Positions 7,827-16,058 are shown, numbered from the stretch's first letter. The stretch is DNA of 38,458 nucleotides from Streptomyces sp. Isolate_45 (GCF_024721315.2 NZ_JANFAK020000083.1:1-38458); one strand, 5' to 3'. The notes: generated by a model from the letters alone, not told the origin. Translations and numbers: made by a program.

Positions 7827-9299
7827 TCAGGGAGCGCCGAACCAGCGTTCGAGCGCCATGGGCAGGTCGTGGTGGCTGCCGGGCGCCGCCCAGGCCACGT
7901 ACCCGTCCGGCCTGATCAGCAGGGCGGTGGTGGTGTCGTCCGGTCCGCCCGCTCCGGGCGGCGCGGACGGCCGGGCGGTGACGACGTCGACCCGCTCGGA
8001 CCACGGGGCGGCGCGGCGACGCAGCCGCGGGTTGTCCGCGAGGTCGAGCAGGACGCCGCGCGCGGGGTGCAGCAGTTCGGTGCTGGAGGTCAGGCCGCCG
8101 GAGCCGGTCGTCAGTTGCAGGGGCGGCATGCGCCGGCCGAGCAGCGGATGGCTCCCCCCGCCCACCTCGTAGGAGATCTCCAGGCCGCTCACCATGGCCG
8201 CGAGGTGGCGGGCCACGTCGTCGTACGCCATCAGCTCGCGCAGCGAGTCCCGCAGCGGCTGCACCTCCGCGCCGCTCAGGAACAGCAGTCCCTGGGCCCG
8301 GGTGTTCATCAGCAGCCGGCGACCGACCGCGTGCCGCTCCGAGTGGTAGGTGTCGAGCAGGCTCGACGGGGCCGTGCCCCGCACCACCGCGGCGAGCTTC
8401 CAGCCGAGGTTGACCGAGTCCTGGATGCCGGTGTTCATGCCCTGGCCCCCGGCGGGCAGGTGGATGTGCGCGGAGTCGCCGGCCAGGATCACCCGGCCGC
8501 GCCGGTACTCGGTGACCTGCCGGGTCGCGTCGCCGAAGGCGCTCACCCACACCGGCTCGGCGGCCGATATGTCCTCCCCGGTCAGCCGCTGCCAGGCGGC
8601 GGCGACCTCGTCGAAGGAGGGCGGGCCCTCGCGCCGGCGCGGCGGTGTGCCGCGCTCGCAGACGACGATGCGGGTGGTGCCGCCGGGGAGCGGGCCGACC
8701 ATCACCATGCCGCCCGGCAGGGTCTCGCCGATCATGCGGGGCTTCAGTTCGATGCCCTTGATGTCGGCGAGGTACATCTCCATGGTGGCCGCGGTGCCGG
8801 GGAAGTCGAAGCCGGCCGCCTTGCGCACCGTGCTGCGGCCGCCGTCGCACCCCACCAGGTGCGCGGCGCGCAGGGTGTGCCGTCCGTCGGGACCGCGCAC
8901 CTCGACGTCGACGCCGTCCCCGTCGTCGTGGACGGAGAGGACCTCGTGGCCGCGGCGGATGTCGGCGCCCAGGCCGGTGGCCCAGTCCTCCAGGTGGGTC
9001 TCGGTGACGGACTGCGGCACGGTCTTGGCCGCCTGGCAGGCGCCGTCGAGCACCCCGAAGTCGAGGGGCAGGCCGCCGAAGTGACCGAGCGTGCTGGTCT
9101 CCACGTCGCCGAACCGGGCGAGGAGGCCGCGCTGGTCGAAGGTCTCCAGCGTGCGTGCGGTGAAACCGAGGCCGCGTGATTCGCCCGTACGCCGTTCCAG
9201 GCGTTCCAGGACGACGACGGCGACTCCCGCCAGCCGCAGTTCACCGGCGAGCGTCATGCCCGCCGGCCCCGCGCCGACGACGATCACAGGGGCGTCCAT
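7827..9299 (-). CDS. FAD-dependent aromatic hydroxylase (PgaE/UrdE type)
   Basis: 490 aa, the normal length for the PgaE group. FAD motifs are GAGPAG (9-14), GCDG (150-153) and AGDSAH (273-278), followed by GGQGMNTGIQD. The C-terminal thioredoxin-like region is typical of this family. Known: PgaE and UrdE hydroxylate C12 (and C12b) of the angucycline core, and a PgaM-type enzyme then continues. Both members are present here. I chose ATG 9297-9299 because GAGGAGA lies 7 nt before it and the Rossmann strand starts at once. The upstream region carries three heptamers with 11-bp period suited to SARP control. Confidence 0.93.
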   Translation of the reverse strand: MDAPVIVVGAGPAGMTLAGELRLAGVAVVVLERLERRTGESRGLGFTARTLETFDQRGLLARFGDVETSTLGHFGGLPLDFGVLDGACQAAKTVPQSVTETHLEDWATGLGADIRRGHEVLSVHDDGDGVDVEVRGPDGRHTLRAAHLVGCDGGRSTVRKAAGFDFPGTAATMEMYLADIKGIELKPRMIGETLPGGMVMVGPLPGGTTRIVVCERGTPPRRREGPPSFDEVAAAWQRLTGEDISAAEPVWVSAFGDATRQVTEYRRGRVILAGDSAHIHLPAGGQGMNTGIQDSVNLGWKLAAVVRGTAPSSLLDTYHSERHAVGRRLLMNTRAQGLLFLSGAEVQPLRDSLRELMAYDDVARHLAAMVSGLEISYEVGGGSHPLLGRRMPPLQLTTGSGGLTSSTELLHPARGVLLDLADNPRLRRRAAPWSERVDVVTARPSAPPGAGGPDDTTTALLIRPDGYVAWAAPGSHHDLPMALERWFGAP

Positions 9300-9437
9300 C
9301 AGGTCTCCTCGAATTCGCCTCCGGAGACAGTGCACCGGATCTTGACTACAAGGTTCTTCGGAGACGAGAGGGCATTCAATGGCGGCGGATTCAGGACTCG
9401 GTCAGGTTCCACAAGGGCTGGTCCGCTGAGTCGGAAC

Positions 9438-9466
9438 GCGGCCAAGCGAAGGTCAAGCGCAGGTCA
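9438..9466 (-). promoter_or_regulatory. Three heptamer repeats with 11-bp period, candidate SARP site
   Basis: Read on the minus strand: TGACCTG, 4 nt, TGACCTT, 4 nt, TGGCCGC. SARP activators bind heptamer direct repeats in 11-bp register, often touching the -35 box; TTGACC here resembles a -35. It lies about 140 bp upstream of the hydroxylase ATG. No good -10 is visible, as is common for activator-dependent promoters. Confidence 0.6.
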
Positions 9467-9581
9467 TACCGCTCGATCCGGGCCCTACCGAACGCTGTGC
9501 GGATTTCCGCGCGTCGCCGTGCGCGATTCCGTGTGTCGCCGTGTGCGATTCCGCGCGCGGGGTGGCTTCCGCGCGGCGGGG

Positions 9582-10457
9582 TCAGTTGCGCGCGGCCCGG
9601 CGGCTGAAGCAGGCGCGGACATCGGTCTCGCTGTAGTACGTGCGCCCCGCGCGGTTGCGCCTGCGCCACCGTTCCTCGCTCGCCAGCCGGTAGACGGTGC
9701 CCGTCGGGGCGTGCCACAAGCGCGCGATGTCCGCGGCCGTCAGCCAGCGTTCGGTGGGGACGGGCGCCACGGCGGCGGTACCGGAAGCAGCGCGGGCGGC
9801 GATCCCGGCCGGGCGCGCCGGCTCCATCGAGCGGCTCAGGTCGCTCCAGCGTTCGCTCGTCCAGCGGTGGCCCGGGTCGACGTCGCACACGATCACCGGG
9901 CCGGCGGAGCGCGCCCCGGCGCGCACGGCGAGGGCGAGCCCGCCCGGGCAGTCGGGCTCGGGGCAGGCTCCGAGCCGGATGGTGCGCGTCGGGTCGGGGA
10001 AGGCGGCGCGGCGTCCCGCCCGGACCAGCCGGGCTATCTCCTCGGTGACCTCGGCGGCCGCCGAATGGGCCGCGAGCCAGTCGGCGTTGCGCAGCAGGAA
10101 CGCGACGAGCGCCGCGGCGGCGCGCGGCGGGGAGGCGCAGCCGCGCTGCTGCGCGACCAGGCCGCTCCAGGAGCCGAGTACGGACACCATCCGGGCGCGC
10201 ACGTCGGCCGCTGCCGCGTTGAAGGGCAGACCGGGATGCTCACCGCCCGTGGTCCGTTCGCGCAGGCTGCCCGGGGCTCCGCCGCCGAGCACCCGCCCGC
10301 ACTCCTCGTAGAGGTGCGCCAGTTCGGCCAGGCCCGCCTCGAAGTGGTCCCGGCAGGACCGGCACAGTCGGCTGCCCTGGACCGTGCGCCGCCGGCCGCG
10401 TCCGTCGGCACGGCCGCCGCGGCAACCCTCCCCGTGGCACAGCGCCGTCACCGTCAT
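9582..10457 (-). CDS. Zinc-ribbon and HTH protein, OvmZ-like, role unknown
   Basis: 291 aa. Seen: an N-terminal Cys set at residues 7, 12, 32 and 35 (CxxxxC then CxxC) that could bind zinc; a second Cys group in the middle (CPEPDC, then CDVDPGH); and a C-terminal MerR/excisionase-like HTH (LTAADIARLWHAPTGTVYRL). Proteins like this occur beside aromatic polyketide clusters and are sometimes annotated OvmZ from the oviedomycin cluster; I know of no established biochemical role. ATG at 10457 has a GGGGGA ribosome site. It follows the response regulator in the same direction with a 143-bp gap, so it may be co-transcribed and act as an accessory regulator. Confidence 0.7.
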   Translation of the reverse strand: MTVTALCHGEGCRGGRADGRGRRRTVQGSRLCRSCRDHFEAGLAELAHLYEECGRVLGGGAPGSLRERTTGGEHPGLPFNAAAADVRARMVSVLGSWSGLVAQQRGCASPPRAAAALVAFLLRNADWLAAHSAAAEVTEEIARLVRAGRRAAFPDPTRTIRLGACPEPDCPGGLALAVRAGARSAGPVIVCDVDPGHRWTSERWSDLSRSMEPARPAGIAARAASGTAAVAPVPTERWLTAADIARLWHAPTGTVYRLASEERWRRRNRAGRTYYSETDVRACFSRRAARN

Positions 10458-10560
10458 GTCCGTCCCCCTTGGCTCGCCTCGGCCCTACGTCGTCGTCCTC
10501 CCGCGCACCGCGGGGGCGTTCTGGTTCCGCGTCTCCTGCCGGCCCGGGAGTCCGGCGTCC

Positions 10561-10598
10561 CTACCGGGTCGGGAATCCCCTACCGGGTCGGGAGTCCG
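10561..10598. repeat. 19-bp tandem duplication
   Basis: CTACCGGGTCGGGAATCCC is followed at once by CTACCGGGTCGGGAGTCCG. It lies between the response regulator stop (10601) and the zinc/HTH gene. A degenerate third unit precedes it. No known function. Confidence 0.85.
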
Positions 10599-10600
10599 GT

Positions 10601-11371
10601 TCAGCCCTGGCCGAAGCGGAAACCGACTCCGCGGATCGTGATGATCCAGCCCGCCCCGATCTTGTTGCGCAGCGTGCTGACGTGCGTGTCGACGGTGCGG
10701 CGGGACCAGGAGTCACCCCAGACCTGCTGCATCAGCATCTTGCGGGGGATGACGGTGTCGGGATGGGAGGCGAGGAGGTAGAGCATGTCGAACTCCTTGC
10801 GGGTGGTCTCCACGGGCTCCCCGTTCAGGGTCACCTCCCGTGTGCCCGCGTCGATCCGCAGCGGCCCGCAGGTGATGGTGGCGGCGACGGGACGTGACGG
10901 CCGTGACCGGCGCATGACCGCTTCCATCCGGGCCATCAGCTCGCGGAAGCCGTAGGGCTTGGCGAGGTAGTCGTCCGCGCCGGCCTGCAGGCCCAGCACC
11001 CGGTCCAACTCGCTGCCCCGGCCGGTGACGGCGATCACGGGGATCTCGTGCGCCGCACGGATCCCCCGGCAGACCTCCAGACCGTCCAGGTCCGGCAGTT
11101 CGAGGTCGAGGAGGACCAGGTCGGCGTCGGCGTAGCTGCGCAGTGCCTCACTCCCGGTGGCGACGATGTCGACCTCGTGGCCATGGCGACGCAGTCCGCG
11201 CGCCAGGGTCTCCGCCTCGACGGCGTCGTTCTCAACGATGAGGATCCGCCACAGTGCCGACTGGGCCGGACCGTTCTGTGGTGCTCTCAGACCCTCCGCA
11301 AGCGAGAACCCTCCGCCCACTCCCGCGGCGGCTGTGTGAGGTTCCAGCACAGCGTAGGAACGCTGGTTCAT
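10601..11371 (-). CDS. OmpR-type response regulator, JadR1/Aur1P-like activator
   Basis: 256 aa. After a 40-residue N-terminal extension comes a receiver domain (42-155) with phospho-acceptor Asp89 in LLDLELP, Thr116 and Lys138. The usual first acidic pair Asp-Asp is Glu47-Asn48, so Mg binding may be altered. A C-terminal winged helix (about 165-256) ends TIRGVGFRFG. No sensor kinase is nearby. Known: JadR1, Aur1P, LndI and LanI are atypical OmpR-like activators of angucycline clusters, and JadR1 is controlled by end product rather than phosphorylation. Start: ATG at 11371 after GGAGGGGGG. Divergent from a pseudo-receptor gene, as jadR1 is from jadR2, with an operator in its promoter. Confidence 0.9.
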   Translation of the reverse strand: MNQRSYAVLEPHTAAAGVGGGFSLAEGLRAPQNGPAQSALWRILIVENDAVEAETLARGLRRHGHEVDIVATGSEALRSYADADLVLLDLELPDLDGLEVCRGIRAAHEIPVIAVTGRGSELDRVLGLQAGADDYLAKPYGFRELMARMEAVMRRSRPSRPVAATITCGPLRIDAGTREVTLNGEPVETTRKEFDMLYLLASHPDTVIPRKMLMQQVWGDSWSRRTVDTHVSTLRNKIGAGWIITIRGVGFRFGQG

Positions 11372-11410
11372 CTGCCCCCCTCCCTCAAGCTCGGTTGAGC
11401 CAACGTCAAG

Positions 11411-11440
11411 AAGATACAAACCGCTTCGTCGGTTTGTCAA
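11411..11440 (-). promoter_or_regulatory. Promoter of the response regulator with operator between -35 and -10
   Basis: On the minus strand: -35 TTGACA (11435-11440), 18 bp, -10 TATCTT (11411-11416). The spacer is filled by the dyad ACAAACCG / CGGTTTGT (11416-11423 and 11430-11437, 6-nt centre). This matches the autoregulatory elements bound by GBL receptors and pseudo-receptors. The neighbouring TetR gene at 11598 is the obvious candidate binder. Confidence 0.8.
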
Positions 11441-11546
11441 AGGCTGTAAGTGCCGTCAAGTGACTCCACAAAACCAATAAATCGGGTCAACTGCGGCCAC
11501 TGAACCTGAGCAAACAGGCCACTGGAACCCCCTGCTCCCGCGCTCA

Positions 11547-11569
11547 ATACCAACGGGACGGTTTAATAT
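11547..11569 (+). promoter_or_regulatory. Operator-like element upstream of the divergent TetR gene
   Basis: ATACCAAC, four bases, CGGTTTAAT: close to the ATACCAACCGGTTTGT core of GBL autoregulatory elements. It lies about 30 bp before the TetR start, suggesting autorepression. Confidence 0.5.
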
Positions 11570-11597
11570 GGGTAGGAAACTGATACAGGAGCCATCC

Positions 11598-12221
11598 GTG
11601 ATGAAACAAGAACGCGCTGTCCGGACCCGTCGGGCACTGATCGAATCAGCGGCGGTCGTGTTCGGGCAGCGCGGGTACGCGGACGCGACGCTGAGCATGA
11701 TCAGCGCCGGCGCGGGAGTGAGCCCGGGCGCGCTCCACTTCCACTTCGAGAACAAGGCGGCGGTCGGCGCGGCCGTCGAGGCCGCCGCGGCCCAGCGCCT
11801 GCGCGCCGCCGCCCGCACGGTGTACGCGGAGCGGACCTCGGCCCTGCAGGCGCTGACCGGCAGCACGCAGGCCCTGGCCCGGCTGCTCGCGTACGACGTG
11901 GTGGCGCGGACCGGACTCCAACTCGCCCGGGAACCCGCGTACGCCTCGGAGTCCGCCCTGCTCGGGGAATGGCACGCGTACGTGCACCGGTTGCTCACCG
12001 AGGCCCGGGAGGAGGGCGCCCTCGTCCCCGGCCTGTCCGGGCACAGCGTCGCCGCCTCGGTGGTGGCGGCCACCTTCGGTTTCGCGGTCCTGGGACGGGA
12101 CGATCCGCAGTGGCTCTCCCCTCGTACGGTGGCGGGGTTCTGGCGGGTGGTCATGCCCTGTCTCGCCCGACCCGCCCTGCTGCCCGGCCTCGACACCTCG
12201 AGCGCCGACGCCGGCGGCTAG
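11598..12221 (+). CDS. GBL-receptor-family TetR regulator (JadR2/Aur1R-like pseudo-receptor)
   Basis: 207 aa. The N-terminus KQERAVRTRRALIESAA and the HTH end GVSPGALHFHF are diagnostic of the GBL-receptor branch of TetR. Trp125 (GEWHAYVH) sits where receptors have a ligand-pocket Trp. It starts divergently, 226 bp from the JadR1-like gene, matching the jadR2-jadR1 and aur1R-aur1P arrangements. Known: those pseudo-receptors repress the activator gene and often sense the antibiotic rather than a GBL. Start: GTG 11598 follows GGAG by 6 nt and aligns with paralogues beginning M-V-K-Q-E-R; the next codon, ATG 11601, is also possible. Confidence 0.87.
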   Translation: MMKQERAVRTRRALIESAAVVFGQRGYADATLSMISAGAGVSPGALHFHFENKAAVGAAVEAAAAQRLRAAARTVYAERTSALQALTGSTQALARLLAYDVVARTGLQLAREPAYASESALLGEWHAYVHRLLTEAREEGALVPGLSGHSVAASVVAATFGFAVLGRDDPQWLSPRTVAGFWRVVMPCLARPALLPGLDTSSADAGG

Positions 12222-12465
12222 GGGCGGTCGTCAAACTCCCGTCGTCGCCCGGAGGGCTGCCTCGCGGCGTCCGGGAGTTTGGCGACAGGCCCCAGGGCCT
12301 GTCGCCCCGTCCGGCGGAACACCGCGGGGCACGACGGCGGAACACCGCGGAACACCACGGGGCACGGCGCTCCGCGGTGGCGCCCCGGAAGCGGGCCCGA
12401 GCAGGCGCGGAGCCGGGACGCGCCCGCGCCCCGAGCCCGCCGACGCGCCCGCGCGGCAGCCCGGG
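12222..12465. other. Convergent intergenic region with direct repeats
   Basis: Between the TetR gene (+) and the second aromatase (-). Besides the terminator at 12281-12306 it holds an AAACTCCCG / CGGGAGTTT inverted pair (about 12236 and 12271) and three copies of GCGGAACACC(G/A)CGG at 12314-12362. No gene is seen. Confidence 0.6.
12281..12306. terminator. Bidirectional terminator between convergent genes
   Basis: Perfect 12-bp stem GGCGACAGGCCC / GGGCCTGTCGCC with a 2-nt centre (a 4-6 nt loop after fraying). No U-tract, as usual in Streptomyces. Confidence 0.75.
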
Positions 12466-13431
12466 TCAGACCGATCGCAGCGACCTGACCGATTCCTGAG
12501 CGTGCTGCTGCGCCGGCCCGAGCGTGGCCCTGCTCTCGGCGCCGAGCGCCTCGCGGACGAACCGGCGCGCCCGCGCGAGGTCGGCGTCCGGGCCGAGGAC
12601 CCGCTCCACCGTCCGCTCGTCCAGCAGGACGTCGTGCCGGGCGACCACGGTGACGCCGGTCGCGTCGGGCTCGACGGACCATTCGCCGGTGTGCGCGCTC
12701 AGCAGGGCGTGCGGCCGCAGCTGCTTGAAGACGATCCGACCGGCCGCCGGGAAGCACACCCGTACGGCCTCGGTGGTGTAGGCGGAGCCGTCCCCGGCCA
12801 GGTTGACGACGGTGGCGTGCTGGACGCCGGGGCTGTCCTCGGTGACCTCGGCGCGGACGACGTGCGGCACCCGGCCGGGCCAGGAACTCACCCCGTACAG
12901 GAACTCGTAGACCGGTTCGGCCGGTCCCTGGATGCGTACGGACTCCTCGAAGGACAACGCCGCGCCGTCGAGTCGCCGCCAGCCCTCCGCGGCGGCCCGC
13001 AGCCGGTCGAGCGTGGTGCGCGCACCGGCCCGCGCGGAGGCGAGGAGCCGTTCGGCGTCCACCGCCCGTTCCGCCGTGACGCTCACGTCCTGCTCCAGCG
13101 TCAGCCGGGACCAGCCGGGGGCGAGTTCCTCGACCCGCCAGCTTCCGCCCGTCGTGGTGACGGGGGCCCCGGAGCGTTCCGCGTGGAAGTCGACGCGCCG
13201 GCGTCGCGCGTCCAGGGTGCGCCGCCACAGCGACGGCTGCGGGATCCCGTCGACGACGGCCCACTGGAAGTACCGGTCCGTGGTCCCGTCGAAGTCGAGA
13301 CGCTCCACGTGAATGCTGTCCGGCAGGAGCAGCGGCCACTGGGTGGTGTCGGCCACCAACGCGTACAGGACTGCGGCCGGCGCGGCCGCGTCGACCGCGT
13401 GTGACATCCGGTGTGCTCGCTCGACAGACAT
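12466..13431 (-). CDS. Second two-domain aromatase/cyclase (ARO2)
   Basis: 321 aa, two SRPBCC/START-like halves as in the product of 2397-3380 (QWPLLLPD near residue 32; SWPGRVPH in the second half), but clearly divergent from it. Ends RATLGPAQQHAQE, similar to the first copy's RATLGHAKRYAEQ, so they share ancestry. ATG 13431 is preceded by GAGAGAGG. It is transcribed after the second ACP gene (13580-13843) and SARP1. No KS gene accompanies this pair. It may serve the main angucycline PKS in a different folding step, be a remnant of a second pathway, or act on a product of a PKS outside the window. Confidence 0.87.
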   Translation of the reverse strand: MSVERAHRMSHAVDAAAPAAVLYALVADTTQWPLLLPDSIHVERLDFDGTTDRYFQWAVVDGIPQPSLWRRTLDARRRRVDFHAERSGAPVTTTGGSWRVEELAPGWSRLTLEQDVSVTAERAVDAERLLASARAGARTTLDRLRAAAEGWRRLDGAALSFEESVRIQGPAEPVYEFLYGVSSWPGRVPHVVRAEVTEDSPGVQHATVVNLAGDGSAYTTEAVRVCFPAAGRIVFKQLRPHALLSAHTGEWSVEPDATGVTVVARHDVLLDERTVERVLGPDADLARARRFVREALGAESRATLGPAQQHAQESVRSLRSV

Positions 13432-13579
13432 CAGACACCTCTCTCAACGCTTGACGCAGATCCTGTCCTCGTTCGCCGGAGTCCGCGTGGAGCACTGGTG
13501 GAGTTCCGCGAGCGCCCGGCGTCCCGCGCCGTGCGCGGCCGACCGGGCCGAGGGGGCGGACCGGGCCGCCCGCCGCGGA

Positions 13580-13843
13580 TCAGACCCCCGCCCGGCTGCC
13601 CAGGATGCCGTTCACCAGGGCGAGGAACCGGCGGGGGGTGTCGGCCAGTTCGAGGACTTCCCCGTCGAGCAGGATGTCGAACCGGCGCTCCACCGACCCG
13701 GTGGTCTGGAGGACGGAGAGGCTGTCGTAGCCGAGCTCCTCCCAGTACAGGTCCTGGACTTCCTCGGTCAGCTCGACGCACTCGTCCTCGCCTCCCCAGG
13801 CCCGCAGGATGCGAGTCAGGTCGGTGAGTTCCAGCCGGTCCAT
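13580..13843 (-). CDS. Second acyl carrier protein (ACP2)
   Basis: 87 aa. Phosphopantetheine site Ser41 in LGYDSLSVLQ. Size and helix pattern fit type II PKS ACPs, but the acidic stretch and Trp34 (DLYWEELGYDSL) differ from ACP1. ATG 13843 follows GAGGAGAAGGG; the upstream in-frame ATG at 13882 lacks a ribosome site and adds a Gly/Arg-rich leader. It sits between SARP1 and ARO2, all leftward, suggesting a small SARP-linked unit. Could supply a starter or carry an intermediate to ARO2; no function can be assigned from sequence alone. Confidence 0.88.
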   Translation of the reverse strand: MDRLELTDLTRILRAWGGEDECVELTEEVQDLYWEELGYDSLSVLQTTGSVERRFDILLDGEVLELADTPRRFLALVNGILGSRAGV

Positions 13844-13988
13844 GGCTTGCCCTTCTCCTCGTCCGCCGGTGCGGGTGCGCATACCGGCGCGGCGTGAGCT
13901 TGGCGGGGTCCGGTGGAGGGTTCCTCAAATGCGGGCGCAGCCCCGCTGGAGCGGGTCCGCGCCCCGCCGACCGCCGCGGCCTTCGCGC

Positions 13989-14810
13989 TCAGGCCGCGTA
14001 CAGGTCGAAGGTCGAGCTGCGGCGCGGTCCGGCCACCACGTCCAGCGCGGGGTCCACCCGCAGCATCGCCTGGTGGAGGCGCTGGAGTTGCTGCGAGGGC
14101 TCGACCCCCAGCTCGCCGATCAGCCGGGCCCGGAGCCGGCGGTACACGTCCAGCGCGGTCGCCTGCCGCCCCGAACGGTACAGCGCGACCATCGCCTGCG
14201 AGTGCAGGCCCTCGTGCTGCGGGTTGCGGGCCATCAGCTCGGTGAGTTCGGCGAGGAGTTCGGTGTGCCGGCCGAGCCTGAGGTCGACGTCGATGCGCCG
14301 CTCCGTCGTGACGAGGCGGCTCTCCGCCAGCCGCAGCACCTCGATCTCCAGGATCGGCCCCACCCGTACGTCGACCAGGGCGGGCCCCTGCCACAGGGCG
14401 AGCGCCTTGCGCAACAGGTCGGCCGCGCGCTCGTCGTCACCGTCGTCGAAGGCCTGCTGGCCGCCGGCGACGAGGGCGTCGTACGCGTGGACGTCAACGG
14501 ACTCCGGCGGGATCTGGAGCAGGTAGCCGCCGTGCCGGGTGGCGAGCACGTCCTTGGCCGTGCCCGGCGCGCCCGGCCCCATCGCGGTGCCCAGCCGGCG
14601 GCGGAGCTGGAGGATGTACGTCTGCAGGGTGGTGAGGGCGCTGTCGGGCAGCTTGGTCCCCCAGATCTCCTCCATCAGGGTGGGCACGGGCATCACCCGG
14701 CCCGGGTAGAGCGCGAGAAGCGCCAGGATCTGACGCGGCTTGCCTGCCGTGGGAACGATCGATGCCCCGTTGACCTCGGCACTCAACGGACCCAGAACCT
14801 GAATCTTCAC
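13989..14810 (-). CDS. SARP-family activator 1
   Basis: 273 aa, the compact SARP size. OmpR-like winged helix in residues 1-95 (MKIQVLGPLSAEVNG; KPRQILALLALYPG; LTTLQTYILQLRRRLG), followed by a bacterial transcriptional activation domain to about residue 245. Known: SARPs bind 11-bp-spaced heptamers and recruit RNA polymerase to antibiotic promoters. GTG start (14808-14810) after GGGAG. Paralogue of SARP3 (25371-26192): same length, no gaps, 40 differences in 273 residues by my hand count. It lies directly upstream of ACP2 and ARO2. Confidence 0.93.
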   Translation of the reverse strand: MKIQVLGPLSAEVNGASIVPTAGKPRQILALLALYPGRVMPVPTLMEEIWGTKLPDSALTTLQTYILQLRRRLGTAMGPGAPGTAKDVLATRHGGYLLQIPPESVDVHAYDALVAGGQQAFDDGDDERAADLLRKALALWQGPALVDVRVGPILEIEVLRLAESRLVTTERRIDVDLRLGRHTELLAELTELMARNPQHEGLHSQAMVALYRSGRQATALDVYRRLRARLIGELGVEPSQQLQRLHQAMLRVDPALDVVAGPRRSSTFDLYAA

Positions 14811-15142
14811 GGTCTCCCGTCTCCCCTCCGTATTTCGTCGACGTACTCTCGGTTTTCAGCATTCGACCGGATGACGATATGTCAGACCGGTCTCCGGTCA
14901 CCGGCACCTCAAGCCGACGTCGAGCAGAACTCCGCGACGGACGAACATCTGACGGATTCAACCCATGTGATTCCGATTGAGGTCCAAAACCCTGCGGCTA
15001 CCAGCTAGGTAGCCCAATCCATGTCATTCCGTTTTGCGTCTCGAAAATCCCTTTGAAGGAATGTGGAATGCCCACCACACCTTGCGGGGAGTTTCGAACG
15101 AAGCTTGCGCAATTAAGCGGAGCGCGATCTTCTACCGGCGAA
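14811..15142. other. Leader/promoter region of SARP1 and downstream of SARP2
   Basis: 332 bp with no gene. AT content is higher than in the genes. A 13-bp near-repeat (CCATGT, one base, ATTCCG) appears near 14964 and 15019. No convincing operator of the CAAACCG type is seen here, unlike SARP2. Confidence 0.5.
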
Positions 15143-15988
15143 TCAGCCCACCTGGGCAAGCCGCTTCCGAGCGGCCGTCGGGACCGCCGCCGGGTTTTCG
15201 GGACCGGTCATCAGGATCGACCGCTGGAGGCTGCGCAGCGCGGCGGACGGCTCGATGCCGAGCTCGCGCACGAGGGTGGCGCGCAGCCGCTGGTAGACGC
15301 TGAGTGCCTCACCGCGGCGGCCGGAGCGGTGCAGGGCGAGCATGAACTGGCCGTGCAGGTTCTCGTGGATGCGGTAGCGGCTCGCCAGGACCGTCAGTTC
15401 CGCGAGGAGCTCCCGGTGCCGGCCGAGCTTGAGGTCGGCCTCGATGCGCTGGTCGAGGGCGCACAGCCGGGTCTCCTCCAGCCGCCGCGTCTCCATGTCG
15501 AGCTGCACCCCGCCGTGCACGTCGGCGAAGGCCGGACCCGACCACAGGGCCAGGGCCTCGCGCAGCAGCCGCGCCGCACCGGCCGCGTCACCCGCGTCCA
15601 TCGCCCGGTAGCCCAATCCGGCCAGCCGGTCGAATTCGCGGACATCGCTGGTCCCGCCGGCGCTGTTGAGCATGTAACCGCCGGGCAGCGTGACGAGGAC
15701 GTCCTTGGGGGTGCGGCTTCCGTCCGAATCCTTGAGCGCCGTCGCGATGAGGGCGCGCAGCTGGAGCACGTACGTCTGCAGGGTGGTGCGGGCGCTGCGC
15801 GGCGGCTCGGCGCCCCACAGTTCCTCGATCAGCGCCGAGACCGGCACGACCTGGTCCGCGTGGAGCGCGAGCAGTGCCAGCACCTGGCGGGGCTTGGCTG
15901 CGGTCGGCGTGATGGAGACCCCGTTCTCCCGCACGGCCAGTGCGCCCAGTACATCGATGTCCACGCCGTACTCCCCTGCTTCGTCCAT
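15143..15988 (-). CDS. SARP-family activator 2
   Basis: 281 aa. Winged helix (VDIDVLGALAVREN; AAKPRQVLALLALHAD; TTLQTYVLQLRALI) and activation domain as in SARP1, but from a different SARP subgroup. Start ATG 15986-15988 after AAGGG. The same-subgroup paralogue is SARP4 (27102-27944), and a run of 182 bp (15434-15615) is identical to 27414-27595. Its promoter holds a perfect 10-bp-arm dyad (16032-16058) overlapping a TTGACA -35 box, so it is probably repressed by one of the receptor-like TetR proteins encoded nearby. Confidence 0.93.
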   Translation of the reverse strand: MDEAGEYGVDIDVLGALAVRENGVSITPTAAKPRQVLALLALHADQVVPVSALIEELWGAEPPRSARTTLQTYVLQLRALIATALKDSDGSRTPKDVLVTLPGGYMLNSAGGTSDVREFDRLAGLGYRAMDAGDAAGAARLLREALALWSGPAFADVHGGVQLDMETRRLEETRLCALDQRIEADLKLGRHRELLAELTVLASRYRIHENLHGQFMLALHRSGRRGEALSVYQRLRATLVRELGIEPSAALRSLQRSILMTGPENPAAVPTAARKRLAQVG

Positions 15989-16031
15989 GGATGAGCCCTT
16001 GACTTTCGCTGGAATGAGCAAAAAACAGCTG

Positions 16032-16058
16032 AGCCGGTTTGTCAATACCAAACCGGCT
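16032..16058 (-). promoter_or_regulatory. GBL-receptor-type operator over the SARP2 -35 box
   Basis: Perfect inverted repeat AGCCGGTTTG / CAAACCGGCT with a 7-nt spacer. On the minus strand the spacer and right arm form TATTGACAAACC, so the TTGACA -35 box lies inside it. The same element, slightly altered, precedes SARP4 (28000-28020). Confidence 0.8.

Noticed and set aside
15675..15677. Possible TTA (bldA-dependent) codon in SARP2
   Set aside because: The triplet is out of frame with the SARP2 stop; the codons there read Tyr-Met.
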